64,000 bases of DNA from Symbiodinium natans (Eukaryota; Sar; Dinophyceae; Suessiales; Symbiodiniaceae), in NCBI GenBank assembly GCA_905221605.1, contig CAJNDS010002108.1, positions 1-64,000 of the forward strand. Reading direction: 5' to 3'. Under the pieces are notes generated by a model. It was not told where the DNA came from, did no database searches, and was given only the letters and a program-made list of their open reading frames with translations. The stretch's first letter is position 1; every line of letters begins with the position of its first letter. The translations under genes were made by a program, and so were the position numbers. This document shows, piece after piece, positions 12,001-24,639 of this stretch.

Positions 12001-15000
12001 AGGGCTTGGGGTTTGGGGTTTGGGGTTTAGGGTTTAGGGTTTGGGGTTTTGGGGTTTTGGGGTTTTGGGGTTTTGGTGTTTAGGGATGGCAATTCCTCAG
12101 CCCTGAACTCTAAGCCCTACACCACCCCATGCCCCTCATGTGAGCCCTTTGAGCGCTCCGTGGTGGGAACCCCATCACTCCGAACGTCAGGGATGAGATG
12201 CAGGAAGAAAGGACTGGGCTTCCAAAAGGTGCAGAAGCCTTGAAGTTTAGGGGTTTAGGGTTTAGGGTTACTGTCATGGACAAGTTTCCGTCCAAAGAGC
12301 ACGACAAGTTTGTGCAAGTCTCAGTAGAACTAGGCAACCTGCCAGGGCTAGCTGGATACATGTAGGGCCATGTGTACCTCAATCCGGGTTAAGATTATAG
12401 GTCATGGCCGGAGGTACCCTACTTATAAGCTCACTTATTTTCCTAGCCACGAACCTTCAAGCAGCAAAAACCCGAAAGCCGCATAAACCCTCAGTCCCGA
12501 ATGCTGAGGTCGTGCAATGCACCGCCGTGCAGATCTTCCTGCAGAAGCGTGGATTCGAGGTTCGCGGGGGGTTCAGGGTTGAGGGCGAAGTTCTTCTAGG
12601 GCATAGGGTTTGGGGTTTACGGGTTTGGGCGTGGTTCATCTTGAAAGGATTGCAGTTTGTTTTGGTTTTCCTTCAAGAGGGGTGGTTTTGGGCTCGGGTT
12701 TTCGTTGTTTTCGTCAGGTTCAAGAGGTAACCTTAAACCCAGCGCACGCAACGCTCTTACATAAAACCACTAGACCCTTACATTTCTGGAAACAAAACAA
12801 AAGGACACGGCTCCAGCTCACCAATTCTACTGTTTCCTAGTAAGGACTCTGAGAATCAGGTTCTGTGTATCATCCCTGACAAAGTTAATGTGGGGAAATA
12901 ACAGGTGCCTAAACCCTACACCCTAAACGCTATACCTCATTCCCTATCAGGAACGAACCCTCGACTCCCAACCCTAACCCGAAGACCCCGGAGGCCCCCT
13001 TAACTTGTGCACCTGCAAGTGAGTCCCTGACACGGATTAGGGTTCAGAGAATCTCTTTTCTGTTTTGTTTAAGTTGCAATGGGTTGCATGAGGTAGACGA
13101 CAAGAGCTATGCAGCCCCCCCCCCCCCTTCCCCCCCCCTCACTCTCTCTCCCTCTCTTGCTCTCTCTCCCTCTCTTGCTCTCTCTCTCTCTCTCTCTCTG
13201 TCTCCACGTCTCGCGTTTGATTTCCTATCAGTACTTGATCCATTTGTTAAGCCCTTTTCCCTCCAATCCCTGGAAGCCCTATAAACCGCACAAGCCTCAC
13301 AGAATCCACATTCCCCACAACCCGAACAAACCCTGCAAACCCCTATATCCGCGGTAAACTAGAAAGCCCGATAACAAAACGCATACTAAGCCTCATTCCT
13401 AAACCCCGAGCCCCAAACCCCAAACCCCAAACCCTAAATCCTAAAACCCAAACATCAACGCATACATGTCTTCAACGCCTCTATATATAAAGCGCTCTAT
13501 AGCCCCCAACTCTGGGTCCTTGTTGGTGATATTTTTTCCCAACAAGGAATTGAAATGATCATGCCCAACAAGGAAGCATCACTTAAATGTAACCCCAACA
13601 AGGAGGCAGGACTTAAATAAAGCCGCAACAGGGAAGCAGAACCCTAAACCCTAAACCCTAAACCCTAAACCCTAAACCCTAAACCCTAAACCCTAAACCC
13701 TAAACCCTAAACCCTAAACCCTAAACCCTAAACCCTAAACCCTAAACCCTAAACCCTAAACCCTAAACCCTAAACCCTAAACCTAACCCTAAACCCTAAA
13801 CCCTAAACCCTAAACCCTAAACCCTAAACCCTAAACCCTAAACCCTAAACCCTAAACCCTAAACCCTAAACCCTAAGGGGAACCCATGAAAACGCAGGCC
13901 TGGGATGCAGGCTTCTACCTCGCTCCCGCAGTCGCATCGTGCCCTGGCCTCCTTGAGGCTCCCGTGGCTCTTTTGGTGGGCTTGCAAGCCCTGGGAGCCT
14001 CCACCCCCACGAACCCTAAACCCTAAACCCTAAACCCTAAACCCTAAACCCTGAACCCTGAACCCTGAACCCTGAACCCTGAAGCCTGAACCCTGAACCC
14101 TGAACCCTGGACCCTGAACCCTGAACCCTAAACCTTGGGGTTTCTGTAAGAGTCACTTCCCGATGGGCCCAAAGGGTTAAAGGAAGGGTTTAGGGTTTAG
14201 GGTTTAGGGTTTAGGGTTTAGGGTTTAGGGTTTAGGGTTTAGGGTTTAGGGTTTAGGGTTTAGGCTTCCTTCCCAGCGAGTTGCAGCTGAGGTGCTGCCT
14301 GGTGACGTCGCTCATCTTAGAGTGGCCGACCATCATCGCCGACCAGCAGGCAACCGAAACCCGAACCCCTTAAACTGTCAGGGGTTTAGGGTTTAGGGTT
14401 TCGGGTTTAGGGTTTCGGGCTTGGGGGAGCCCGAGTCCCCAAAACCTGACTGTAAAACTTCCTGGCGAGCCAAGACGCTCTGACACCAATACCCCCCCTA
14501 AGCTATGAGTACCTTGCACACATGTATGCATCAAGATGTTACATATTTATATATATCTACATATACCTTACAACAGACCAAGTATGTATCTTTGTGGTGC
14601 GTTACTGTAACTTTAGATCCTTAGGTTTTTTGGTTTTATTGGGTTTCTTAATAAGGCAGCTTAAAGTTTAATGTTTTGCTACCCTCCTAAGTGCAGCCAA
14701 GATATGTATGAGCATCCCTGTTATAGCGTTTAAGGATCTCTACCTTTGGACATGGAGCAGGTCCATGGGCAGGAACACCTCTTCGCGCAGCCTGGCTCTT
14801 GCACCTTTAGCCACTGCTCCCCCAACAGCTTCTCGCCATGCCTTCGCTTTACCACTCTTCCGCCAGCGAGAACCGCAGCTCCATCGAGTCCGCCGGCCTC
14901 CGCCCGGCTCCAGGGCGCGTGGATGTGCCTGGTGGTGCCTGCTTGCATTTGTACTTGTGTAAGGTCCAACCGAAACCCTAAACCCGAAACCCGAAACCCT

Positions 15001-18000
15001 AAACCTTATGCAGGCACCATCATCCCACTCACGCTGTACAGCCCGCCGACCTTGAGGAAAGACTGTTGCAAGACTGCCCGTGCGTGGGAAATCGGCGGCA
15101 AGCTGCTAGTTTGGGCTGAGCCCTAAGCCCTAAACCCTAAACCCTAAACCCGAAACCCGAAACCCTAAACCCTAAACCCTAAACCCTAAACCCTAAACCC
15201 TCAACCCTCAACCCTCAACCCAACCCCAACAGGAGGGGCCCCTTACATCTGGGCCAAGGTTTAGGGTTGCTTCGGATTTCGGATTAAGAGATTTAGGGGG
15301 TTTAGGGGTTTTGGGCAGATTCTCCCTCCCAGCTGAGCCCGTGCGAGGTATGGCTGCTCTTCGACCAGGCCGGATCACAACCCGAAGCAGATCAGAACCT
15401 GACCCTATAAACCTCTAAATCGTAACCCCGAACCCCAAGCCTCGAGCCCCAAGCCCGAAGCCCCAAACGCCAAACCCTAGACGGGTTTTCGCCGACGTGG
15501 TTCAGGGCTTCGCAATTTGCTGTAGGGGTCAAGGGTTTGGCAGCTAAAAGGTGTGGTTTGCTTAAACCCTAAGCCTTAGGGGTCTCGGTAGAAGTTGGGG
15601 AGTCAGGTATCCGACGTCCCTTAACTCTGGGAGGCTTGCCACCCCCTCTTTTCGTGGTAGTGGTAGGGCAGTGTAGGGGCTTAGGGTCCTCCTCAACCTG
15701 ACTTCTATGAGCCCGCGTTTGGAGCACACCTTGAACCGGTCAGGGTGTAGGGTTTCGGGTTTGGGGTTTAGGGTTCAGGGTTCAGGGTTCAGGGTTCAGG
15801 GTTCAGGGTTCAGGGTTCAGGGTACAGGGTTTAGCCCTAAACCCTGATACCCTAAGCCACGCGGCCAGTTGCCCCTGCTTATGGCCAGTGGTGCGATCGG
15901 AATCGCCAGGCGCTCAGGATGGAGGATGGCCCTAAACCCTAAAACCTAAACCCTAAACCCTAAACCCTAAACCCCAAACCCTAAACCCTAAACCCTCGTC
16001 ACCCGCACGCCCCTTCAGTAAGTCCTAAGCCCCCCAAAGCGGCCGAAAAAGATGGTGTGGAAACTCGAAAACCCTAAACCCTAAAGCCCAGATCCCTAAA
16101 CCCTAAAGTTCCTTGAGGTCGTCAACCTCTCGTCCTTGCTGGTGATCAAGTACACCTCGAGCACCTTCCTCAGAGGAGGGTTTAGGGTCAAGGGATCCAG
16201 GGTGACGGGTTTGATACCGCAGCCTACATAATGACCAACCTTGTCTCCTTGCAATTTTCTGGGTTGCGTATGGGTGGTTCTTTAAATGAGGGTTCCTTTT
16301 TTGGGCTGCTTGTTGCAAGCGTGTCGTACTACATGTAGGACCCCACAACGGGACCCTAGTTTAGAGAGCTGCCCATACGGCTTGTAAACTACTCCGGAAT
16401 ACCCTCCAGTTCGGCGCACTAGACCCTCAACCCTCCACCCAAACGCAAAACTCCAAGCCCTAAACCCCAACCCCCTCTCCAGCCTGAGGCCTTATGGCCA
16501 AACTCCTTGTCATCGTGCGCAGCAGCGCGCTCGTGCTGTTCTTCTTCGCGCTGGGAGAGGACTTCACTTGGGTGCAGGCTGGCCCATTTCTATCCTCTGG
16601 ACAGCCCGCTGGCATCCTTCCGCCCTTTTTTGGGTTCTAATGTTCCTTCGTAAAAGTGATCCACGCCCTAAGCCCCAAACCCTAAATGACTAAACCGCCC
16701 ACTATTATCCTGTCAAGGGCGGCTCTTGGCTTTTGGGCTATTAAGCTGTGTGGAGTTTGGGGCTTTAGAAATGCCTAACCGCAAGCCCGGAACCCTAGGC
16801 CCTGAACCCTGCTTCGTGTTTGGGGTTTGAGGGTACGTTCGACTCGAGGGTATTGGGGTGCAGGTCTCTTGTGGTTCCAACGGCTCAGAGTCAGAGAGAG
16901 CCTCCGAACCCTAACTCCCCAAGTCCTGAACGCCAAGCCCCAAACCCTCAACCCCCATTGAGCCCTAAACCCCAAGCCCTGAACATTTTTAAATTCCAAC
17001 CCCCACCAAAACCTTTAGACCATCAAGCCCCTAATCTATAAACCGCAGACCCCAGACCCTGGGAACCCAAAAGCCGACTAGCCCTTAGTAGGGGCCGAAG
17101 CATACCTTGGTTTTATGGTGGTATGTAGGGTCTGGACACTCAGGTAAGCATCCATCGTTGAGGACCTTTTTTAAGAGTTGGTTTTAGAGGTCCAAATGCA
17201 TAGGTCGTAAGGAACCCATCTAGGAAAGGGGTAAACCCTAAGCCAGTGAAAGGTTGCTGGTTACGTCTTCACAATCCTCGCCTTCTGTGGCTACTCCGTG
17301 GTGAAGGCCGGGGGAGGAGGGGGAACTTGGAGGTCCATGGTATCTAACAACCAAATCAACTGTTTTGATAGCCCGCTTTTTTCGGCCCCTCAATTACCCT
17401 ACTATGGTTATAATTGGGTTATGAGTGCAATTACTCTTTTGGTTATGGCCCAATTGTGGTTTTCGACGCTCAAGGAAGCTCAAGAACGTTTAGTGCAGCA
17501 CCTTAAGTTTTAAAGCCTTAAACCCGAAATGTAAACCCGAAACCCGAAACGCACGCCTTGACTTTGCCGAGTCGCGTGGGGTGCAGGGCCTGTGGTCCCA
17601 TGGGGTGCTATTGAGGAGTAGGGTTGGGGTTGTGGGTCCTTTTTTGGTACTCTCGGCTCTATGAAAATATATACGATGACAGTGGCCCGACTCAGATTCG
17701 CAAATCCGTGGTAGACCGCCGTGTTGAGCACGGAGAAGGGAAAACCCCAAATTTTAAATCCTGCACCTACTTAGTTCAGGGTTGATATGAGGTCTAGGTC
17801 GTCCTTAGGTGAAAAGCCATGAAGGTCCCTGGAACCTTGTTTCGTTGTTGAAGTCCAAGAGCATGTTTGTTCGAAGGGTTCAGAAGTTTTGGGGCTTTAG
17901 GCCCTTGCAGGCTTTGGAGGTCTTGGCAGGATTGACGAGACCATGTAATATAGGCGTCGGAATAACTACTACTCGTATTCCCTGATGGTCCCTTCTTATT

Positions 18001-19124
18001 TACACTATAATATCCTCCAAAACCCTATGCCGATGTCCTACATGACATCCCCCCAGTTTCACGGATCCTGCTTGTCTGGGCTTGCTGCTGCTGCTGCCGG
18101 ACAATGCGCTTGTTCTGCTATACTTGGAGGTTCCTGGGTACTTAGAACCCCAGTTACAACTACAACTGTACAAACAAAAACCTAAAGTCCCCTAAGTGGG
18201 TTAGAAGTACCCATGAACCTTCAAGTCAGCCCTAAGCCGTAAACCCAAAACCCCTCGGCTGTGCGAGTTTACAAGGGGTGATGCGTACCCAAGAACCTCC
18301 AAGTAGCCCGAAAAACCAAGCCGCACTGTCCGGAGGCTCACGACGCCGAGAAAGCAGAGGAGGACCCCGAAGCGCCCACATGCGGATTCTGGGGTGTTCG
18401 GAAGCTCCAAAAGGGCTTCGGGTTTAGAGTTCAGGGTTTAGGGTTTAGGTAAGATGGTTTCAGCTTAGGGGTTTAGCGTTTAGAGGTTCAGGGGTTTGGC
18501 CCTCCCCCCCCCCCTTCTGGACCCTATCACTTGATTATCGGCCTTAAGGGAGGAGGGTTTAAGGTGGGGGGTATGCTGCCCAAGATTCCCTAATATTCCC
18601 CACCTCCACGGCCCCCTAAGCTTCTTTTGAGGTTCTCGAGGTACCCACCCGCCATGAACCTCCTCCCTTAAGGACCCTATAGCATGCCATTCGAGGGTAT
18701 AGGGTTAACGGTTTCGGTTGGGGTCGTCCTTCTTTTTGCGGCCCCCTGTTTGCAGGAATACGTCAGAATGGAATCCCTTATAGGCAAGGGGCCAAATGTA
18801 TGGAAGAACCCGAAAATCATTTAAGAGCCCCAAACCCTAAACCGTAAACCGTAAACCCTAAACCCTAAACCGTAAACCCTAAACCCTAAACCCTAAACCC
18901 TAAACCCTAAACCCTAGACCCCTAACCCCTAACCCCTAACCCCTAAACCCTAAACCCTAAACCCTAAACCCTAAACCCGAAACCCGAAACCCTAAACCCT
19001 ACCCCCTCAACCCTAACATCGAAACCCTACTTGGAGCCTCCAATCGCTCCCACAGGAGATCGTATCCAAGAGGCTGATCCTCATGGAGGCCGGGACACGG
19101 TATGAAGAGCGCGTGGCCGCTTAA
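6085..19124 (+). CDS. Transporter A: TPT/nucleotide-sugar-type (drug/metabolite transporter) membrane protein, about 20 exons
   Basis: Deduced exons: 6085-6245, 6471-6564, 6660-about 6750, 7791-7848, 8383-8446, 8588-8670, 8760-8846, 9051-9122, 9420-9504, 9893-9930, 10359-10430, 11102-11140, about 12503-12559, 13898-13987, 14287-14349, 14914-about 14955, 15014-about 15060, 15333-15368, 15869-15917, 16489-16577, 17253-17306 and 19056-19124 (TAA stop). Most joins keep phase. Family signatures appear in order: a disordered N-terminus; TM1 ending TIVVVNKCLLL (family NK motif); GNMSYIYLDAGFIQMLKAGMP (TM3-4, the family's GN..Y.YLSVSFIQMLKALMP region); a TM5-like MVGGLL stretch; VQIFLQKRG; FYLAPAV; RRSGLMAKLLVIV (TM9); and GYVFTILAFCGYS (TM10). 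It probably exchanges phosphorylated sugars or nucleotide sugars across a plastid or Golgi membrane; the substrate cannot be told. A hydrophilic insert of about 100 residues sits between TM2 and TM3. The start codon and exon 6660 borders are unresolved. Confidence 0.78.
6247..6425. repeat. CCCTAAA array in transporter A intron
   Basis: About 25 nearly perfect 7-mers between exons 6085-6245 and 6471-6564. Confidence 0.9.
7859..8010. repeat. CCCTAAA array in transporter A intron
   Basis: About 21 nearly perfect units starting 10 bases after the GC donor of exon 7791-7848. Confidence 0.9.
8273..8363. repeat. Dispersed palindromic element P1, copy a
   Basis: Inverted repeat built on AACAGTCCTTAATAGGG and its complement, bounded by GGGATGT and GGAACATCCC. 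It ends about 20 bases before exon 8383-8446. Confidence 0.75.
9500..9720. repeat. TTTAGGG array beginning at a splice donor
   Basis: About 30 units, 8-mer then 7-mer. The first repeat supplies the G|GTTTAG donor of exon 9420-9504. Confidence 0.9.
9983..10073. repeat. Dispersed palindromic element P1, copy b
   Basis: Same inverted repeat as copy a, with TTGGGATG and GGGAACATCCCAA ends. It lies in the intron after exon 9893-9930. Confidence 0.8.
10680..10820. repeat. CCCTAAA then CCCTGAA array
   Basis: The array switches abruptly from CCCTAAA to a block of CCCTGAA units, suggesting local amplification of a variant. Confidence 0.85.
11630..11830. repeat. TA/TG microsatellite tract
   Basis: ATATAT, GTGTGT and mixed purine-pyrimidine runs inside the long transporter A intron (11141 to about 12502). 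Confidence 0.85.
12273..12365 (+). CDS. Short open segment ending in TAG (unidentified)
   Basis: Open from an ATG at about 12273, reading MDKFPSKEHDKFVQVSVE and ending at TAG. It lies inside the intron preceding exon 12503-12559 of transporter A. It may be an alternative exon, a tiny independent ORF or chance. Confidence 0.25.
   Translation, partial: VMDKFPSKEHDKFVQVSVELGNLPGLAGYM
13110..13202. repeat. C-tract plus CT microsatellite
   Basis: Poly-C followed by CTCTCTCC/CTCTCT repeats; the overlapping frames are low complexity. Confidence 0.85.
13639..13877. repeat. CCCTAAA array upstream of a transporter A exon
   Basis: More than 30 nearly perfect units ending 20 bases before the acceptor of exon 13898-13987. 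Confidence 0.92.
14012..14265. repeat. CCCTAAA/CCCTGAA block followed by TTTAGGG block
   Basis: C-rich units (14012-14130), a short unique spacer, then G-rich units (14186-14265). This is the reverse of the usual order in introns here (G-rich then C-rich). Confidence 0.85.
17948..18229. repeat. Dispersed elements P3 and P4 in the last transporter A intron
   Basis: 17948-18030 resembles the GGGGTCGGAATAATTACTAA element (P3). 18121-18229 is a palindrome (P4) with left arm TACTTGGAGGTTCCTGGGTA and right arm AGTACCCATGAACCTTCAAG. A partial P4 follows near 18284-18307. Confidence 0.65.
18840..19000. repeat. CCCTAAA array upstream of the transporter A terminal exon
   Basis: Mixed CCCTAAA, CCCCTAA and CCCGAAA units ending about 55 bases before the terminal exon. 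Confidence 0.88.
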
Positions 19125-19996
19125 GAACAATTTGAAGCCTTCTCTATTGAACTACTCAGAAAGCTCTGTTTGCAAACCATTTATTGGGAAGGCCTAAACC
19201 CCAAAAACCCAAAACCCAGAACCCTAAACTCTAAAACCTCAACCCAAGCCTCGAACAGTCAAGACGCAGGAGGGGGGCGCGCCCCCAGAGGAGGTGGCCC
19301 TTGTCGAGGCAGCACGCGCCCAAGGGCTCAGGGTTTTAGCGGCAATTCGGGGCTTAAGGGTTTTAAGGTTTTCGGGTGTCGGGTTGTTTGAGGGTTTTAG
19401 GTTTTTGAAGTTTAGGGTGGTGCTAGGGTTCCAGGTAGGTCGAATGGGTCATTTAGGAGGTTTTCTTGGCGGGCTATTCGCCCCGAAATCTAGGAACCCT
19501 GAAGCCTAAGCCCTAAACCTTTAAACCACCTTGAACAAAATTCCCCTGAACCCTAAACCCTCAACCTTAGAACCTAAGCCCCAAATCCGAAACCAAGCTT
19601 CCCCGAAAGGGCCCAGGGCTGCGCCGAAGCTGCGGTTGGCGGCCTCGATTTTTTTTGGGTTGAAGGCAGATAGCCCGGGGCTAAAGCCCTCCACATCCCA
19701 TGTCCCGAAACAACTCGAAGATGCCGAAATCCTGAACCTCAAGACCTTCAGAACCCAAAATCCTGAACCCTAAAGCATTAAAACATGTCCATAAGACAGG
19801 CTTTCAGTTTGGTTAAGCCTCGCATTTTCAGGGACGGTTTCTTCCGTGACCCGCCGTTTTAAAGGCAAAAAACCCTACAACCCTCATCCCCTCACCCCCC
19901 CCCCGCCCCCCCAAATGTTAAGTGACTCTAACCCCTAGACCTGAAACCCTAAACCCTGAACCCTGAACCCTAAACCCTAAACCCTTAAGACCCCGA

Positions 19997-20225
19997 ATGT
20001 TTCGGGGCGAGCTGCTTGCTTCTCCGCTGGCCGGGCCTTCGCTTACTTTGAGCCTTTGGGGATTTAGGGTTGAGGGTCGGCCCCTCTACTGCACCCAAAG
20101 GCAATAATCAAACCCGAAGACCCCAAACCCTGAACCCTAGACCCCAAACCCTGAACCCTAAGACTTACCTGTCACAGGGCCAGGGCGGTTGCTTCTCGTC
20201 GGAGGCCGCGGGTCTGTGGGGCGCA
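19997..20225 (+). CDS. Candidate exons (unidentified)
   Basis: An ATG at 19997 opens MFRGELLASPLAGPSLTLSL, possibly a signal-like start. A second segment from 20178 (acceptor GTCACAG|, reading GQGGCFSSEAAGLWGA) ends at a telomere-like G|GTTTAG donor. They may start the unidentified gene that follows. Confidence 0.3.
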
Positions 20226-20323
20226 GGGTTTAGGGTTTAGGGTCCAGGGTCCAGGGTCTAGGGTGGTTCGGATAAGTAGTGTTGCTTGTCAAGTTGTAGC
20301 AGAGACGGGCAGTTCTCCCGCTT

Positions 20324-20560
20324 TTGGTATCCTTCGCACAAGGGCCAATGATAATAGGTACTCCCCAACAGCCCTTAAATTTCAGGAGCCCGACCGTGAT
20401 TTCAAATATGCTACCAGTACTGGAATTAGGACGGACTGAAATCCTTCAGGGCATTTCCGGGAGATGGGCTGGCAGGATGTCCAGCAACGAACAGGAGAGA
20501 CTAGGTGGTGTGTGGTGGAAAGCAGAGGTGGCATATAAGGGCCTCTGCCCTAAACCCGAA
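20324..20560 (+). CDS. Candidate exon or short ORF (unidentified)
   Basis: Open frame of about 75 residues before it runs into CCCGAAA/CCCTAAA repeats. It contains the stretch SNMLPVLELGRTEILQGISG and a charged SSNEQERLGG segment. No family recognised. Confidence 0.25.
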
Positions 20561-21020
20561 ACCCTAAACCCTAAACCCGAAATCCTAAACCCTAAACCCT
20601 AAACCCTATACCCTAAACCCTATACCCTAAACCCTAAACCCTAAACCCTAAACCCTAAACCCTAAACCCGAAACCCGAAACCCTAAACCCTGAACCACGA
20701 GAGCCGTTCGAAAGACTCTGACCCCAAAGCCATCCCTGAGTCCCGTACATCCCGCGAAACGCACCCTAAACGGCCACAAAAGCAACCTTGAGCCTTGCAG
20801 GGTTAGGGTTTAGGGTTTAGGGTTTAGGGTTTAAGGTTTAGGGTTTAGGGTTTAGGGTTTAGGGTTTAGGGTTAAGCGTTTTAGGGTTTAGGGTTTAGGG
20901 TTTAGGGTTCTCAAAACCACTCCGCCCTCCTTCAAGCACTCGCAGCCCCAAGCCAGGAGCCAGCGAAGATGCGACAAGCGGGCAACTTCTCAGACTTGGC
21001 CTCTTGGTGGCCCAAGTGGT

Positions 21021-21180
21021 AATACAGGGTCAGAATAATTACTAACGCTTTTCCCTTATGGTCCCTTTAGAATTAGACTACAATAACCCCCCAGAACCCT
21101 ATTAGGGTCCCTTTATGAATTAGACTCGAATAGCCCCCCCCAGAACCCTATCTCTAATTCTTAAGGCCCCTTTCCCCTGC
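21021..21180. repeat. Dispersed element P3, tandem-like copy
   Basis: CAGAATAATTACTAA start, CCCTTATGGTCCCTTTA core and a duplicated second half (AGAACCCTAT...), ending near TTAAGGCCCC. Confidence 0.7.
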
Positions 21181-21638
21181 TGTCCTTTTTTGGGGTTTCA
21201 AGGGTTCCCTTAGGAAAAAGAAGCCAACCCCAGAACAGGGATACCCTTCTTAGGCACATGGGCCCAGGATCCCTAAACCCTAAACCCTGAACCCTGAACC
21301 CTAAACCCTAAACCCTAAACCCTAAACCCTAAACCCTAAACCCTAAACCCTAAACCCTAAACCCTAAACCCTAAATAGCTTCCGGGGCCCATGGAAGGTT
21401 CAGGAATCTGGATAAGCCTAAGAACGCTCTTGAACTGTCTATTATTCGGGGTTTTGGGTCGTAGCGCGGTTGGGTGTGGGGTCTAGGCTTCAAGCTACTT
21501 AGGTTTCTTCCTCGGTGGGACGAGGGGAAGGAGCCTCCTCCCCCACCCCGCCCCACACCACACAAGACAGGGGATCTTGACTTATATCCCTAAAACCCTA
21601 AACCCGAAATCCTAAACCCCGAACCTCTAGATGCTCAG

Positions 21639-24219
21639 GATTTGACCTCGGGCATGTTCTGGTTCGCCTTCCTGATCGTCCTGGCCAGCGCGTACCAGGC
21701 TGGTGCTGCTTCTGTTGGTTTTTGGGAGGGTTTGGGTTTAGGGTTTCGGGTTTAGGGTTTAGGGTGTAGGGTTCAGGTTTTAGGGTTTGCCTTCTAAGTG
21801 TGCTTTTTGGGAGGTTTTGGGTTTAGGGCTAGCCAGCAGTAAGGATTGGTCTGGGACCGCGCGAAGTGGAATCTACCCCCACCCCACCCCCACACAAGTT
21901 GGAACGATTCGGATGTGAGGGGTGTAGGATGGCTTTCGTACAACTCCACCCTAAACCTTAAACCCTAAAACCCTAAAACCCTAAGACCCTAAACCCTAAA
22001 CCCTAAACCCTAAACCCTAAACCCTAATCCCTAAACCCTAATCCCTAAACCCTAAACCCCAATCCCAAATTAAAGTTTGTTTGTTGAAGTTCTTGGCGTT
22101 CGGGCTTGGTGTTCGTAGTATGTGGGCTCTTCGTTCAGATTTTGGAGGACTTGGTGGTGGTCTTGTGGGTGTTAGTACTTAGAAGGTCACCGTAAACCCT
22201 AAACCCCAAACCCTACATAAACCCTAAACCTTAAACCCTAAACCCACCCGAAACCCTAAACCTCCCAAAAACCCACGCCCATCCACAGGCCGCCGTGCTT
22301 GGCGAGATTCAATTTCCCGTGCCTTGTGCGCCACTGAGCGCTGTGAGTGTGCCAGGAGCCATCATTCTCTTTGGACAGTACCCCTAAACCCTGAACCCTG
22401 AACGACAAAAGCCTAAACCCTAAACCCTAAACCCTAGACCCTAAGCAGTAAACCCTAAACCCTAAACCCTAACCCTAAACCCTAAACCCTAAACCCTAAA
22501 CCCTAAACCCTAAACCCTAAACCCTAAACCCCAAACTCTAAACCCGTTAAACCCCAAACCCTAAACCCTAAACCTCACATCGGCCCCCCAAAATCCTTGA
22601 GCTGTTGCTCAGACCGAGCCTTTGTTGGCGTGGCGACGCCGGGACAAGCCGCATCCTCAGCGTTGTGGTTTAGGGTTTTAGGGTTAGGGTGTAGGGTTAG
22701 GCTGTATGGTTAGGGTTTAGGGTTTAGGGTTTAGGGTTTAGGGTTTAGGGTTTAGGGTTTAGGGTTTAGGGTTTAGGGTTTAGGGTTTAGGGTTTAGGGT
22801 TTAGGGTGTATGCCAGATGCCAACACATGTTCTTTTTGCTAAAGCAGCAGAAGCAGGCGGCCGTGTCATGTCTTTTCGCTCTAGACTCTGCCATCCGCGG
22901 TCTCCTACACCCGGAATATGGGGTTTAGGGTTTAGGGTTTACATTTTAGGGTACCTGGAGCACCCCTACCGGGGTCTTCGTTGTTTTGGGTTCACATCAA
23001 TGTCAAGACCTCGCCACATGCTTTCCTTGGCTCTTCGCGCGCGCCGCAGGTCCCGCCTGCTCCATACATGCCGCTCACATCCCTCAACCAGGAGCGGCTG
23101 CAGTAGACTCCAGAAAGTTGGAACATGGTTTATGGATGGTTAGGGCTGCGATTCCCTTTAACGTAGCCCTTTTGGGGGTATGGGGATAAGGATGTTCCGA
23201 CTTTTGGGGGAGGTTGGCGGTTGTACCCCTACAGGTTGTATTCCTTTAAGAGGATCTTTCGAAAGGGTCCCCAAACCCAAGGGTACCCACCTTAGGGCTC
23301 CAAGGTTGACTCCCATGAGTGGAGTCTACCTTCAAGCCCTGGGGCCCTGAAGCAATCTGAACATCCCCACAAAGCATCTAGTAGAAAGAACTGGTCTTGA
23401 CCAGCTTGGGATTATGAGCCCTAACACCCACACCCCAAAACCCCTCAAAAAACCACTTACGCCCCAAACCCCAGCCCTTAAGCGGAAATCCTCAAACCCT
23501 TCCAGCCCTAAACCCTAAACCCTAAACCCTAAACCCTAAATCCTAAATCCTAAACCCTAAACCCTAAACCCTAAACCCTAAACCCTAAACCCTAAACCCT
23601 AAACCCTAAACCCTAAACCCTAAACCCTAACCCTACGCCCTACACCCTACACCCTAAATCCTAAACCCTAAACCCCAAATGCCAAAGAGCCCGAGCAGGA
23701 GAGCCCCGTGCGGCAGAAGCAAGCGCTACTGGCCTCCTCTGTAGAGTCCTCCGCCAAGGCACCCTGTTAGGGTCCTAGGGTCTAAGACTAGGGGTTAGGG
23801 TTTAGGTTTAGGGTTTGGGGTTTAGGGTTTAGAGTTTAGGGTTTAGGGTTAGGGTTTTTTGATGGCTCAGGCTGAATTATCGATTTCCCTACTTTTTTTG
23901 AAGAGGGTCGAAGTTTGGAATTTGAGAGCTGTGGGCTTCGGGGCGTATTCTTTTTTGCAGGTTTGAGAATGCGTGGTTTCGGAAGCTCATAGCCTCCCAA
24001 ACCCTTCAAAAGGGGCCCTTCATCCTCACATCATGCTATAGATCAGATTTCATGTCCTTGTAGCATCCCTACAGATCGTCTCTTTATACCCCAAAGCCCC
24101 TGACGTGACCCCCTTTGGTCCCTTGGTCCCCTGAGAGGTCTTCAGGCCCTCTAACAAAGTACACTAGAAACCCGAATCCCCGCAGCAAATCCCCAACATC
24201 GTCCTCATGCAATCAAGGG
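21639..24219 (+). CDS. Unidentified multi-exon gene, upstream part
   Basis: Exons with good borders: 21639-21698 (CAG|GC donor; one membrane helix, GMFWFAFLIVLASAY), 22289-22342 (GTGAGT donor; VLGEIQFPVP), 22613-22667 (G|GTTTAG donor; basic WRRRDKPHP), about 23055-23110, 23690-23758 (GC donor; QESPVRQKQALLASSVESS) and 24186-24219. Several adjacent phases match (0/0, 1/1). The exons alternate with telomere-like arrays at 22400-22575, 22680-22810 and 23505-23690. No family recognised; it may be one gene with the 25536-30054 cluster. Confidence 0.5.
23098..23215. repeat. Dispersed element P2, copy 1
   Basis: About 110 bp shared with 26577-26690: CAGTAGACTCCAGAAA start, TGGAACATGGTTTA core, and a GGGGGTAT..GGATAAGGATGTTC end. 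It begins at the end of the open stretch at about 23055-23110. Confidence 0.75.
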
Positions 24220-24489
24220 GTTTCCGACAACAGGGCGCTACGTTTATTTGTTTTTTGTGTGTGCCTGGGGGTCCTGCAACAAGGATTCTAGACTCTGGTC
24301 TTTCGAGGGGTGTCTCGAAATACCCATCGCGCTTCGAAAGTCAGGGTTGTTTAGGGTTTAGGGTTCAGGGTCTAGATACCCAACATCTTCCCTGCACAAT
24401 ATGGGGTTCACGAAAATGAGGGGCCTCGAATATGGACACGAAAACATGGATCCGCGTATAGTAAGGACCCCAATACGGTACCCCCTAAT

Positions 24490-24504
24490 TTCGGAATGTC
24501 AACC

Positions 24505-24578
<74 letters not shown>

Positions 24579-24612
24579 ACCCTACACCCTACACCCTAAA
24601 CCCTAAACCCTC
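24490..24612. repeat. CCCTCAA variant telomere-like array
   Basis: About 14 CCCTCAA units, a variant rare elsewhere in the window, then a few CCCTAAA units. Confidence 0.88.
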
Positions 24613-24639
24613 TCTATCATATATACATATATATATATA

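Noticed and set aside
17307-17513. Extending transporter A through the AT-rich frame to the TAA at 17511
   Set aside because: Base composition changes abruptly after the last helix. A GC donor at 17306 joined in phase to 19056-19124 gives a more family-like C-terminus, though this is not proven.
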